A DNA stretch of 10,000 bases from contig NZ_JAIWOI010000071.1 in the NCBI RefSeq assembly GCF_020217005.1, forward strand, positions 1 through 10,000, read 5' to 3'. This DNA is from Rheinheimera sp. Its GTDB lineage: Bacteria > Pseudomonadota > Gammaproteobacteria > Enterobacterales > Alteromonadaceae. This document shows positions 1 through 7,524 of this stretch, piece by piece; position 1 is the first letter of the stretch, and the number at the start of each line of letters is the position of its first letter. Under the pieces are notes generated by a model that worked only from the letters and a program-made list of their open reading frames with translations, searched no databases and had not been told where the DNA came from. The position numbers and the translations under genes were made by a program.

Positions 1-158
1 TTCAGCACCTTTTTTGCAAAAGAGCTTTCAGAACGGCTGATCTTGCGTTGTAACAACTCATCATTGACGGGCAACGAAGTAAAGCCATGACCAGATTCGA
101 CAGCAATGTCATACAGTTCAGGATAATCTTCGGCTCGGATTGGGCGAATGACCATCAT
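1..158 (-). CDS. astA: Arginine N-succinyltransferase, N-terminal part (runs off the left edge)
   Basis: Only the first 52 codons are inside the window; the rest lies beyond the left edge. AstA transfers succinyl from succinyl-CoA to arginine, the first step of the ammonia-producing arginine succinyltransferase pathway in the cytoplasm. The start MMVIRPIRAEDYPELYDIA followed by SGHGFTSLPVND closely matches the conserved AstA N-terminus (E. coli begins MMVIRPVERSDV and has GGGLTSLPANE). Two ATG codons lie in tandem at 158 and 155. A GGAG at 168-171 is 9 bases from the first, which agrees with the family start, so I use 158. It follows astC on the same strand after 114 bases, the usual pairing, so the two are probably co-transcribed. 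Whether the gene is intact further left cannot be seen. Confidence 0.93.
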   Translation of the reverse strand, partial: MMVIRPIRAEDYPELYDIAVESGHGFTSLPVNDELLQRKISRSESSFAKKVL

Positions 159-187
159 AGTCGCTTACTCCAGTTAATTTGCTTCAG

Positions 188-207
188 AGCGCCTTGTTAC
201 AGGCGCT
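188..207. other. Perfect hairpin between astC and astA
   Basis: AGCGCCT (188-194) and AGGCGCT (201-207) form a perfect 7-bp stem with a 6-base loop. On the plus strand a T-rich run follows (from about 210), which would look like an intrinsic terminator. No plus-strand gene reads into it. On the minus strand, the direction of astC and astA, the T-rich part comes before the stem, so it does not look like a terminator there. It may affect mRNA processing or the astC:astA ratio; that is inference. Confidence 0.5.
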
Positions 208-272
208 TCAATTTTTGCTTTATTTTTTTAATCTTTTTATCGTCAGACAGCGCAATGCGATTCAGGCTAAGG

Positions 273-1493
<1,221 letters not shown>

Positions 1494-1579
1494 TTACCTC
1501 TGCTGCAATAAAAGTCCGCTGTTCAGCTTGCTTGATTTTCCAGCAAAAAACGACGGACGGAAAAAGATGCTTCATCGCA

Positions 1580-1607
1580 TTATTACAGATAAAAAATGAA
1601 ATGTCTT
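1580..1607 (-). promoter_or_regulatory. Weak candidate sigma-70 promoter for astC
   Basis: On the minus strand, AAGACA (1602-1607, 4 of 6 matches to TTGACA) is followed after 16 bases by TAATAA (1580-1585). This would give a leader of about 80 bases before the astC start. The hexamers are poor and the region is AT-rich, so chance matches are likely. The catabolic ast genes are driven by sigma-54 in some enterics, but I see no clear GG-N10-GC element here. Confidence 0.25.
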
Positions 1608-1669
1608 GCGTTCAAAACCTCCAAAACCCTTGAAAAATAAGGCTTCCAGATAGTTTTGCATAGGATGTG

Positions 1670-1683
1670 AATAACTAGTTATT
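1670..1683. promoter_or_regulatory. 14-bp perfect palindrome upstream of astC
   Basis: AATAACTAGTTATT reads the same on both strands. Such a site could bind a dimeric regulator. It lies about 180 bases upstream of the astC start and about 45 bases beyond the HDOD terminator. The regulator is unknown, and binding is inference. Confidence 0.35.
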
Positions 1684-1726
1684 AGTACAACTGAAGAAAC
1701 AGAACAAAAAAACACCTGAGAACAAA

Positions 1727-1766
1727 TAGCCCTGTTGATCTGCTCTGACTTTGAACAACAGGGCTA
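1727..1766 (-). terminator. Rho-independent terminator of the HDOD gene
   Basis: TAGCCCTGTTG (1727-1737) and CAACAGGGCTA (1756-1766) form a perfect 11-bp stem. Two more pairs are possible past a mismatch inside the 18-base loop. On the minus strand the stem is followed directly by TTTGTT, and a run of seven T lies some 13 bases further on. It starts 45 bases after the HDOD stop codon, where the end of the upstream transcript is expected. The first U tract is interrupted, so termination may be incomplete. Confidence 0.7.
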
Positions 1767-1811
1767 CACTGACAAAAAAAACTGCATGTTTATTGACTAA
1801 TTTTTTTAAAA

Positions 1812-2927
1812 TTATTCAAAAGACAGTTTTTTCAGGTCCAATTGCGCTAACATTTTGCGCATTTCGTTGTGAATGCCTGCGTCCTGCAGTGCTTTATTCG
1901 CATCATCTACTTCTAAGCGCTGTTCCTGCACCAAAAACTTAACCTGAACATAGGTATTGGCCTGTTTCACGACGCGGGTTAGATCGGTGCAGCTGCTCAT
2001 CGGGGTCTGGTCGACAATTTGATCTAAAATAGCGGCCAATGGCATCCGCTTCAATTGCCAGCGGGCAATCAGATCGGCGCTGATAATACCTGCGAATTCT
2101 TCAATGCTGCTGGATAAGAAGCCCGCATCGGCGTCTAAGGCCTCTAAAGCATCGGTCAACTCAGTATCACGGGCATCTCTGGCCCGCAGCAACTCTGCTC
2201 GTTTCACCTGAGCATAACTACGCAGGTAATTACGGATCACTACCATATGGCCCATGGTTTGGAACATGGCAGCGCAAAAAGCGACAAAACCGTTTAAACC
2301 TTGTGAATCCGCTATAGCCCGTGCGGCTAATGCTGTTGCTAAAGAGTATTCCCAGATCTTCACTTTAAACTGTAAAAAAGGATCGGTGGAATGTGGAATG
2401 CAATGCCGGAAGGCATAAACCGGAACTAAAGACTGTAAGGCTTCAACACCTAAAAAACGCAAAGCGGTTTTGATGTCTTTCACCAAATTGCCTGAACTGG
2501 TTTTGTTGCGATAGCGCGGTTGATTCACTAAGCGCAGTATATCCTCTTTCAGCCATTCCACGTTGCTGATCAACGGGTCCAATTGGTTGAGCGTGACAGC
2601 TTTTGCGCTTAATGCGTCAATTAAAGCAGGGAAATTGGGACCTAAATCAAAAAGAGAACTGCTGATAACTTCAATACTGCTCAGCCTTTGCATCAACTCT
2701 TGCGCAACTTCATCATGCAAATGAGCCTGAGTAAAATCGAGAAAGATTTTTTTAGCATTTTCGCCAGACTGACGCGCCTCAAGAGCCTTACGTTCAACTT
2801 CCAGCATCTGGCGTGTATCTGTTTCCATCTGCTGGTTTTTTAAATAACGTAAGCGTTTCTGGTTGGGGTCAACGCCAATCAGATTATCTATAAACAACTG
2901 CTCCAAAGAGGAGGAAAACGAAGACAT
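1812..2927 (-). CDS. HDOD-domain protein, probable signalling protein
   Basis: A 371-residue soluble protein. The central part (about residues 80-300) resembles the HDOD fold, a relative of HD phosphohydrolases that has lost the catalytic His-Asp pair. The segment LVKDIKTALRFLGVEALQSLV (about 148-168) matches the typical HDOD 'I.QAI..LG...L..L' helix, and residues near 220-230 read MFQTMGHMVV where an active HD protein would have a His-Asp pair. HDOD proteins usually act in signalling or regulation by protein contact; no substrate can be assigned. The N-terminal 70 residues are charged and helical (ETDTRQMLEVERKALEARQ), and no receiver, GGDEF or kinase domain is attached. The ATG at 2927 has AAGGG (about 2932-2937) 5 bases upstream. 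It follows pabA by 30 bases on the same strand, so the two are probably co-transcribed, and it ends before a terminator. The exact function is unknown. Confidence 0.75.
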   Translation of the reverse strand: MSSFSSSLEQLFIDNLIGVDPNQKRLRYLKNQQMETDTRQMLEVERKALEARQSGENAKKIFLDFTQAHLHDEVAQELMQRLSSIEVISSSLFDLGPNFPALIDALSAKAVTLNQLDPLISNVEWLKEDILRLVNQPRYRNKTSSGNLVKDIKTALRFLGVEALQSLVPVYAFRHCIPHSTDPFLQFKVKIWEYSLATALAARAIADSQGLNGFVAFCAAMFQTMGHMVVIRNYLRSYAQVKRAELLRARDARDTELTDALEALDADAGFLSSSIEEFAGIISADLIARWQLKRMPLAAILDQIVDQTPMSSCTDLTRVVKQANTYVQVKFLVQEQRLEVDDANKALQDAGIHNEMRKMLAQLDLKKLSFE

Positions 2928-2957
2928 AACTACCCTTTACCCGTGAATTTACACAGC

Positions 2958-3554
2958 TTATTTATCATTATTGTTCAGGCCGTTGCACAATGTCAGAAAA
3001 TTCTGCAGTAACTGATGCCCTTGCTCGGTTAAGATCGCCTCGGGGTGAAATTGCACCCCATGGACAGGCAGTTTCTTATGCGACAGTGCCATAATTTCCG
3101 ATTCGTCTGCCTCAGTCCAGGCTTCAATAGTAAAATCGTCCGGCACTGAGGCTCTATCCACTACCAAAGAGTGATAACGAGTTACACTCATTGGGTTATT
3201 TAACCCTGCAAAAAGACCACGCTGCCGATGTCTGATCAGCGAGTTCTTACCGTGCATCACAGTTTTTGCTCTAACCACCTTAGCACCAAAAGCCTGAGCT
3301 ATAGCCTGATGCCCCAAACAAACGCCCAAGATAGGCAGCTGCCCGGCAAAATGCTTAATGGCTGCTAACGAAATCCCCGCCTGATCCGGACTACAAGGAC
3401 CAGGAGATATCACCAGACTGGAAGGCCGAATCGCCGCGATTTGAGTCAGGCTGATTTCATCATTGCGACGTACTAGTACCTGCTCACCTAATTCAGCAAA
3501 ATACTGAACTAAATTGTAGGTAAAAGAATCGTAATTATCTATCAATAAAATCAT
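2958..3554 (-). CDS. pabA: Aminodeoxychorismate synthase, glutamine amidotransferase subunit
   Basis: A 198-residue class-I glutamine amidotransferase. It releases ammonia from glutamine for PabB, which makes 4-amino-4-deoxychorismate on the way to p-aminobenzoate and folate. The triad is visible: Cys79 in GVCLGHQ, and His170 and Glu172 in FHPEA. The N-terminus [15 protein letters not shown] and the oxyanion PGP (51-53) are also conserved, as is the MHGK segment (100-103). TrpG, the subunit of anthranilate synthase, is a close relative and cannot be excluded by sequence. No trpE or other trp biosynthesis gene is adjacent, and pabA next to argD/astC is a familiar enteric arrangement, so PabA is preferred; it may serve both enzymes. 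The ribosome site before ATG 3554 is weak (CCGGAT). Confidence 0.9.
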   Translation of the reverse strand: MILLIDNYDSFTYNLVQYFAELGEQVLVRRNDEISLTQIAAIRPSSLVISPGPCSPDQAGISLAAIKHFAGQLPILGVCLGHQAIAQAFGAKVVRAKTVMHGKNSLIRHRQRGLFAGLNNPMSVTRYHSLVVDRASVPDDFTIEAWTEADESEIMALSHKKLPVHGVQFHPEAILTEQGHQLLQNFLTLCNGLNNNDK

Positions 3555-3632
3555 AACAATCCGGCTTTTACAGCATTATTAGCAATCAAACCCTGAGTCA
3601 TTTCATTTCAGCAAGCGGACAAAGGCTCAGCA

Positions 3633-3661
3633 CAGGTCACATAATTATCTTACGTCACCTG
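3633..3661. promoter_or_regulatory. 29-bp imperfect inverted repeat upstream of pabA
   Basis: The left arm CAGGT-c-AC-a-TAA (3633-3644) mirrors the right arm TTA-c-GT-c-ACCTG (3650-3661), with 10 of 12 positions complementary around a 5-base centre. A perfect 10-bp palindrome CCTGGCCAGG (3658-3667) overlaps its right end. It lies between trpS and pabA. No T-run follows on the minus strand, so it is not an intrinsic terminator. It could be an operator or an mRNA structure; no family of site is recognised. Confidence 0.35.
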
Positions 3662-3707
3662 GCCAGGGCAGAAAGTCAGCAAAGCTGAGGCTCTAAGCGT
3701 GACGGCT

Positions 3708-4739
3708 CTAAGTGGGTAACACAAAACCTACAGCATCATAGACTTTCTCAAGGGTAACAGCAGCACGAGCCCGGGCTTGTGTGGCCCCTTGCTTTAACAC
3801 CTGATTCATCAGAGTCTGATCCTGACGGATTTGATGAAACCTGGTCTGCACAGGTTCCAGCAATGCGATGACAGCGTCGGCCACGTCCCCTTTTAAATGG
3901 CCATACATCTTACCTTCGTACTCAGCGACCAGGCTTTCTATCGACTTGCCAGTCACACCACTTAATATACTCAATAAGTTAGCCACACCTGCTTTGTTTT
4001 CCAGATCATAGGCGACGCGAGGTGGATCTTCAGAGTCTGTCATGGCCTTCTTGAACTTCTTGCTGATCATCTTTGGATCTTCCAGCAAACCAACAAAATT
4101 CCAAGGATTCTCATCCGACTTAGACATTTTTTTTGTCGGTTCCTGCAAACTCATCACTCGTGCGGCAACGCCTGGAATATAAGGTTCTGGCACTGTAAAG
4201 ACATCACCATGCAGCGCATTAAAACGTGTTGCTATATCACGAGCCAGCTCTAAGTGCTGTTTCTGATCATGCCCTACCGGTACCTGATGAGCGTTATAAA
4301 CCAGTATATCGGCAGCCATCAGCACGGGATAAGTAAATAAACCGGCATTCACGTTATTACTATGACGCTCAGATTTATCTTTAAACTGCGTCATACGACT
4401 TAATTCGCCAAACTGAGTGTAACAATTCAGGATCCAGTTCAGTTGGCTGTGTTCAGGCACATGAGACTGCATAAAGACACTGGAACGATTTGGATCTATG
4501 CCACAGGCCAGGTACAAAGCCAGACTGTCTAATGAAGCGTTACGCAAGGCTATCGGATCCTGGCGCACTGTAATGGCATGTAAATCCACTATGCAGTACA
4601 GACAATCATAGTCGTCCTGCATCCTGTCCCACTGGCGTAAAGCTCCCAGGTAATTGCCTATGGTGAGCTGGCCTGAAGGCTGGGCACCACTTAAGACTAC
4701 AGGTTTTGCTTTTGGCGTAATGGATTTTGGCTCTGACAT
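3708..4739 (-). CDS. trpS: Tryptophanyl-tRNA synthetase
   Basis: A 343-residue class-I aminoacyl-tRNA synthetase that charges tRNA-Trp with tryptophan using ATP. The HIGH-type signature is TIGN (26-29, within [18 protein letters not shown]) and the second signature is KMSKS (204-208). MAADIL with Asp144 is the conserved tryptophan-binding segment, and [18 protein letters not shown] (about 153-170) is the usual ATP-site region. It is slightly longer than the E. coli enzyme (334), mainly because of about 9 extra residues before VLSGAQPSG. The ATG at 4739 directly abuts the TAG of gph (TAGATG), with AGGA inside the end of gph as ribosome site, so translation is probably coupled. The order rpe-gph-trpS matches the dam cluster of many gammaproteobacteria. 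Confidence 0.97.
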   Translation of the reverse strand: MSEPKSITPKAKPVVLSGAQPSGQLTIGNYLGALRQWDRMQDDYDCLYCIVDLHAITVRQDPIALRNASLDSLALYLACGIDPNRSSVFMQSHVPEHSQLNWILNCYTQFGELSRMTQFKDKSERHSNNVNAGLFTYPVLMAADILVYNAHQVPVGHDQKQHLELARDIATRFNALHGDVFTVPEPYIPGVAARVMSLQEPTKKMSKSDENPWNFVGLLEDPKMISKKFKKAMTDSEDPPRVAYDLENKAGVANLLSILSGVTGKSIESLVAEYEGKMYGHLKGDVADAVIALLEPVQTRFHQIRQDQTLMNQVLKQGATQARARAAVTLEKVYDAVGFVLPT

Positions 4740-5423
4740 CTATCTTTCCTGTTCTAAACTTGAGATCGCCTCCGGCAGCAGAGAAAAAGTCTCCAACACC
4801 AGATCCGGCATACTTTGCGCAATGGATTGGCCGTGATTATACCCATAGCTCAGCGCAATAACAGGCATACCAGCAGCACGGGCTGCAAATATATCGTTTT
4901 CGGAATCTCCGACCAGCAAAATATCTCCGGCTAAAAACTCTTGTTGCCTGGCCAGAGCCAACAGCATATCGGGTTCAGGTTTGGCATGAGCTACATCGTC
5001 TGCACACCAGATAGCTTTGAAAAAATGACCAATTCCCAAATGCTGTAACAACGGTTCGGTGAACTGCCGGGGTTTATTAGTCACGACAGCAAGTGGATAA
5101 AGCAGACTCAATTGCGCTAAGACTTCAGGGACTTGCTCAAAAAGGCGGGTGGCAGAGCCATTACTTTGCCGATAAAAATCAATAAATAGCAGCTGAGCCT
5201 GTTCAAATTCGTTGGCGTCGTAATGAACAGGACTTAGTTCGCCTGTTAAAGCTCTTTTAATCAGCATCGCCATACCGTTACCTAACCAATGCTGAACTTG
5301 CCTCAGACTGACTTCGGCTTTTCCAAGCCTAAACATCATCTGATTTAATGCAGGTAAAATATCTGGCGCACTATCGACTAAAGTACCGTCTAAATCAAAA
5401 GCTATACACTGAAAAGACCGCAT
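4740..5423 (-). CDS. gph: Phosphoglycolate phosphatase, HAD family
   Basis: A 227-residue haloacid-dehalogenase-type phosphatase that hydrolyses 2-phosphoglycolate, a product of DNA 3'-end repair, to glycolate. The motifs are in order: FDLDGTLVDSAPDI with nucleophile Asp10 and acid Asp12; VVTNK with Thr115; Lys148 in AKPEPD; and GDSENDIFAARAAG with Asp173 and Asp177 for Mg2+. A helical cap domain lies at about residues 18-90. The length is slightly below the E. coli enzyme (252). The ATG at 5423 overlaps the rpe stop in TAATG, with GGAG a few bases upstream, and the stop abuts the trpS start. The HAD family has many small phosphatases, but position between rpe and trpS makes Gph the clear choice. 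Confidence 0.93.
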   Translation of the reverse strand: MRSFQCIAFDLDGTLVDSAPDILPALNQMMFRLGKAEVSLRQVQHWLGNGMAMLIKRALTGELSPVHYDANEFEQAQLLFIDFYRQSNGSATRLFEQVPEVLAQLSLLYPLAVVTNKPRQFTEPLLQHLGIGHFFKAIWCADDVAHAKPEPDMLLALARQQEFLAGDILLVGDSENDIFAARAAGMPVIALSYGYNHGQSIAQSMPDLVLETFSLLPEAISSLEQER

Positions 5424-6097
5424 TACTTCACTCCGGCCAATTCAGCTCTCATCTGCTCTATAACTTTTGGATAGTCGTTTTGGCTGAAAATTGCAGAACC
5501 AGCGACAAAAGTATCAGCACCAGCTTCGGCTATCTCGCGAATATTCTCTACTTTAACTCCACCATCAATTTCCAGCCGTATTGGCAAACCACTTTGATCA
5601 ATGATCTGTCTCGCTTGTCTTAACTTATTTAAAGTAGCGGGAATAAAGGACTGACCACCAAAACCGGGGTTCACCGACATCAACAGGACTAAGTCGACTT
5701 TATCCAACACATAGTCTAAATAGCTGAGCGGCGTTGCTGGGTTAAACACCAAACCAGCTTTGCAGCCATGCTGTCGGATCAATTGTAATGTGCGATCTAT
5801 ATGCCTGGAGGCTTCCGGGTGAAAACTTATAATTGAAGCCCCTGCCGCAGCAAAAGAGGGGACCAGACTATCGACATTTTCAACCATCAGATGCACATCA
5901 ACCGGCGCTGTAATGCCATAGTTACGCAATGCACTGCATATCATAGGGCCAAAAGTTAAATTAGGCACATAATGATTGTCCATGACATCAAAATGCACAA
6001 TATCAGCTCCTGCGGCTAAAACCCTGGCCACGTCTTCGCCCAAGCGGGCAAAATCTGCGGATAAAATTGACGGAGCTATCCAGTTTGGTTGGCGCAT
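5423..6097 (-). CDS. rpe: Ribulose-phosphate 3-epimerase
   Basis: A 224-residue TIM-barrel enzyme of the pentose phosphate pathway that interconverts D-ribulose 5-phosphate and D-xylulose 5-phosphate in the cytoplasm. Visible landmarks are [14 protein letters not shown] (8-20), [12 protein letters not shown] with metal ligands His35 and Asp37, DVHLMV with His69, [10 protein letters not shown] (140-149) and EIDGG with the catalytic Asp178, plus the phosphate-binding VAGSAIF (198-204). It has the normal family length. The ATG at 6097 has GGGAG 7 bases upstream. It is the first gene of the rpe-gph-trpS block: the 240 bases upstream are intergenic and separate it from the divergent porin gene. 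In E. coli rpe follows dam directly; here the two are about 1.5 kb apart. Confidence 0.97.
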   Translation of the reverse strand: MRQPNWIAPSILSADFARLGEDVARVLAAGADIVHFDVMDNHYVPNLTFGPMICSALRNYGITAPVDVHLMVENVDSLVPSFAAAGASIISFHPEASRHIDRTLQLIRQHGCKAGLVFNPATPLSYLDYVLDKVDLVLLMSVNPGFGGQSFIPATLNKLRQARQIIDQSGLPIRLEIDGGVKVENIREIAEAGADTFVAGSAIFSQNDYPKVIEQMRAELAGVK

Positions 6098-6274
6098 CTA
6101 ATCTCCCAAAAGCTATTGTGCGAACGCAAGGCCAAGACTTTACTGAATCGTTAGGAAAAAATCATCTTTGTTGGCAAGCTCTGCTGCACGAAAAAATGGC
6201 AACATCGCACCACTTTTGCACATAAATCAAAAGGCCTTGTAATACTATTTAAATATCTAATTGATTTAATTGAC

Positions 6275-6280
6275 TATAAT
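6275..6280 (+). promoter_or_regulatory. Perfect -10 element for the porin gene
   Basis: TATAAT sits 57 bases before the porin ATG, in a very AT-rich stretch (about 6240-6280). I see no good -35 hexamer 16-18 bases upstream, so an activator or a UP-like AT-rich element may be needed. Transcription would start near 6287. The rest of 6098-6337 must also carry the rpe promoter, on the other strand, which I could not place. Confidence 0.45.
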
Positions 6281-6337
6281 GCAATGGCACAAAAAATGGA
6301 CTGTATTGGTGGGAACTAATAGATAAGGGCAAATAAA

Positions 6338-7090
6338 ATGACAAAAAAAGTTACACTGGGAACAAAAGCAACAAGCAAAACAATTCGCCGTAGCCTCTTA
6401 GCATTATTTATTGCAGGCAGCAGTTTTGGCGTTGGTGCCGCCAGCCTGACGGGCAATGTGGCCTTTACCTCTGATTATTTATTCCGTGGTATTTCTCAAA
6501 CGGATGAAGGCCCGGCTGTGCAGGGTGGCTTTACGTTAAGTGGCGAATCTGGATTTTATTTGTCTGGCTGGGGTTCAAATATCAAGTTTGGCGAAGGCAG
6601 TATGGAGCTGGATATTTTAGCGGGCTGGACTGGCGCCCTAAACGACAGCTGGAATGTCGACGTAGGGGTGATGCAATACCGTTATCCAAAAGGTGATAAT
6701 GCCGTTGACGAATTCAACTTCTACGAAGGTTATGCCAAGTTTTTTTATCAGAACCTGACATTAGGTGTTGCCTATTCACCGGATTATTTTGGTGCAGGTG
6801 TTGAAGACTACTACTACTTATCAGGCGACTATAAATACAGCCTGGTGGACAACCTGGCACTGGATCTGCACTTTGGTTACAACGTGTTTGAAGACGAAGG
6901 TGAGTTCGAAACGTTCTTAGCTGCTGGTCCTGTCGACAGCGATACTTATATCGACTGGAGTATTGGCTTTAGTACTGAAGTACTTGGCGCAGGTGTCTCG
7001 TTAAAATACGCTGATACTGATATAGACGGCTCTGCAGAATGTAATCTGTGTGATGGTCGCGCAGTTCTGACATTAAGCAAATCTTTCTAA
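6338..7090 (+). CDS. TorF-family putative outer-membrane porin (Gcw_chp)
   Basis: A 250-residue outer-membrane protein. After a long basic N-region (MTKKVTLGTKATSKTIRRS) comes a hydrophobic stretch, LLALFIAGSSFGVGAA; signal peptidase probably cuts after Ala34 or Ala35. The mature protein starts SLTGNVAFTSDYLFRGISQT followed by PAVQGGF and YLSGWGSN, the typical start of the TorF/Gcw_chp family (TIGR02001). Alternating aromatic strands and a final Phe (LTLSKSF) are as expected for a beta-barrel inserted by the BAM complex. The family is of unknown transport specificity. The only cysteines are Cys235 and Cys238 (CNLC), just before the last strand. The ATG at 6338 has AAGGG (6325-6329) 8 bases away. 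It diverges from rpe and is followed by a hairpin, so it is probably a single-gene unit. Confidence 0.88.
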   Translation: MTKKVTLGTKATSKTIRRSLLALFIAGSSFGVGAASLTGNVAFTSDYLFRGISQTDEGPAVQGGFTLSGESGFYLSGWGSNIKFGEGSMELDILAGWTGALNDSWNVDVGVMQYRYPKGDNAVDEFNFYEGYAKFFYQNLTLGVAYSPDYFGAGVEDYYYLSGDYKYSLVDNLALDLHFGYNVFEDEGEFETFLAAGPVDSDTYIDWSIGFSTEVLGAGVSLKYADTDIDGSAECNLCDGRAVLTLSKSF

Positions 7091-7099
7091 GCACCATGG

Positions 7100-7127
7100 T
7101 CAGGGCAGAACTTTAGTTTTGCCCTGA
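7100..7127 (+). terminator. Hairpin after the porin gene, likely terminator
   Basis: TCAGGGCAGAAC (7100-7111) pairs with GTTTTGCCCTGA (7116-7127), 12 pairs including one G-T, around the tetraloop TTTA. It begins 9 bases after the porin stop. Only a short T-poor tail follows (TTAGTCC), so termination may be partial or the stem may mainly protect the mRNA 3' end. Confidence 0.6.
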
Positions 7128-7161
7128 TTAGTCCGGGCCTGTCTTAACCTGCAGCTGTTAA

Positions 7162-7177
7162 AGTGACTTTTGTCACT
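7162..7177 (+). promoter_or_regulatory. CRP-like binding site
   Basis: AGTGA-CTTTTG-TCACT has the exact CRP core GTGA-N6-TCAC as a symmetric dyad. Its centre (7169.5) lies about 61.5 bases upstream of the transcription start predicted from the -10 element at 7220-7225. That is the classic class-I activator position. The dyad could also fold as a 6-bp hairpin with a TTTT loop, but its placement relative to the promoter favours an operator. Binding has not been shown. Confidence 0.5.
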
Positions 7178-7196
7178 ATGCTTTGGAGTTATAAAC

Positions 7197-7225
7197 TTGT
7201 AACTTGTTCTCAACTTAAGTATGAT
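7197..7225 (+). promoter_or_regulatory. Sigma-70 promoter of the 88-residue/DUF2970 operon
   Basis: TTGTAA (7197-7202, 4 of 6) and TATGAT (7220-7225, 5 of 6) are separated by 17 bases. Transcription would start near 7231-7232, some 25 bases before the ATG at 7257. A CRP-like site lies upstream. The in-frame ATG at 7221 falls inside the -10 hexamer and so cannot be the translation start from this promoter. Confidence 0.6.
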
Positions 7226-7247
7226 TCAGCACATAATTCAACCAGTT

Positions 7248-7251
7248 GAGG
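7248..7251 (+). promoter_or_regulatory. Ribosome binding site that sets the start at 7257
   Basis: GAGG lies 5 bases before the ATG at 7257. The longer reading from 7221 has no comparable site and begins within the promoter. Confidence 0.7.
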
Positions 7252-7256
7252 TTCGT

Positions 7257-7523
7257 ATGAAGCAACTAGCAAAGCGCAAAGTGATGTCCGTATTGGCCAT
7301 TGGTTTGTGTATTGGTATTTTTGCTCATCAGCACAAAGGCTCAACAACTGAATTATGTCAGGCTGCGGTGCAAGCAGAACCAACAAAACCCCTCGCTATG
7401 TCCTCATTGTGTAAACCAACACAACAAAGCTGGTTTAGTTGGTTACAAGGCAATAGCCGTTCTACTCAATTCCATTTCGTTGATCTATTGGAGCTGCTGA
7501 ATCGTTTTGACCATAGAGGTTAA
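7257..7523 (+). CDS. Small unrecognised protein with an N-terminal hydrophobic segment (88 residues)
   Basis: I do not recognise this protein. The start is set at 7257 by the GAGG site and by the promoter position, not at the upstream in-frame ATG. The basic start MKQLAKRK is followed by a hydrophobic stretch VMSVLAIGLCIGIFAH (9-24), then about 64 polar residues. It is therefore probably exported or anchored in the inner membrane with the rest in the periplasm. There is no good lipobox around Cys18 (IGLC), and no clear signal peptidase I site. Cys34 and Cys52 could form a disulfide if periplasmic. A Trp/Phe patch SWFSWLQG (58-65) and an acidic/Leu end (VDLLELLNRFD, 75-85) are the only other features. 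The stop is one base before the DUF2970 ATG, so the two are probably translated together. Coding status is supported by promoter, ribosome site and spacing. Confidence 0.7.
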   Translation: MKQLAKRKVMSVLAIGLCIGIFAHQHKGSTTELCQAAVQAEPTKPLAMSSLCKPTQQSWFSWLQGNSRSTQFHFVDLLELLNRFDHRG

Positions 7524-7524
7524 A

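Noticed and set aside
3689..3712. Direct repeat GGCTCTAAG (3689-3697 and 3704-3712) at the trpS stop
   Set aside because: Only two 9-base copies, one partly within trpS coding sequence; too short to support a function.
6262..6274. FNR-like half-sites around TTGATTTAATTGA upstream of the porin
   Set aside because: The halves are direct (TTGAT and TTGA) and not the inverted TTGAT-N4-ATCAA arrangement.
7221..7256. Longer start (12 extra codons) for the 88-residue gene
   Set aside because: The ATG at 7221 lies inside the predicted -10 hexamer and has no ribosome site, whereas 7257 has GAGG 5 bases upstream.
7300..7500. Second open frame overlapping the 88-residue gene in another frame
   Set aside because: No ribosome site, and it is out of frame with the promoter-linked, well-spaced gene at 7257-7523.
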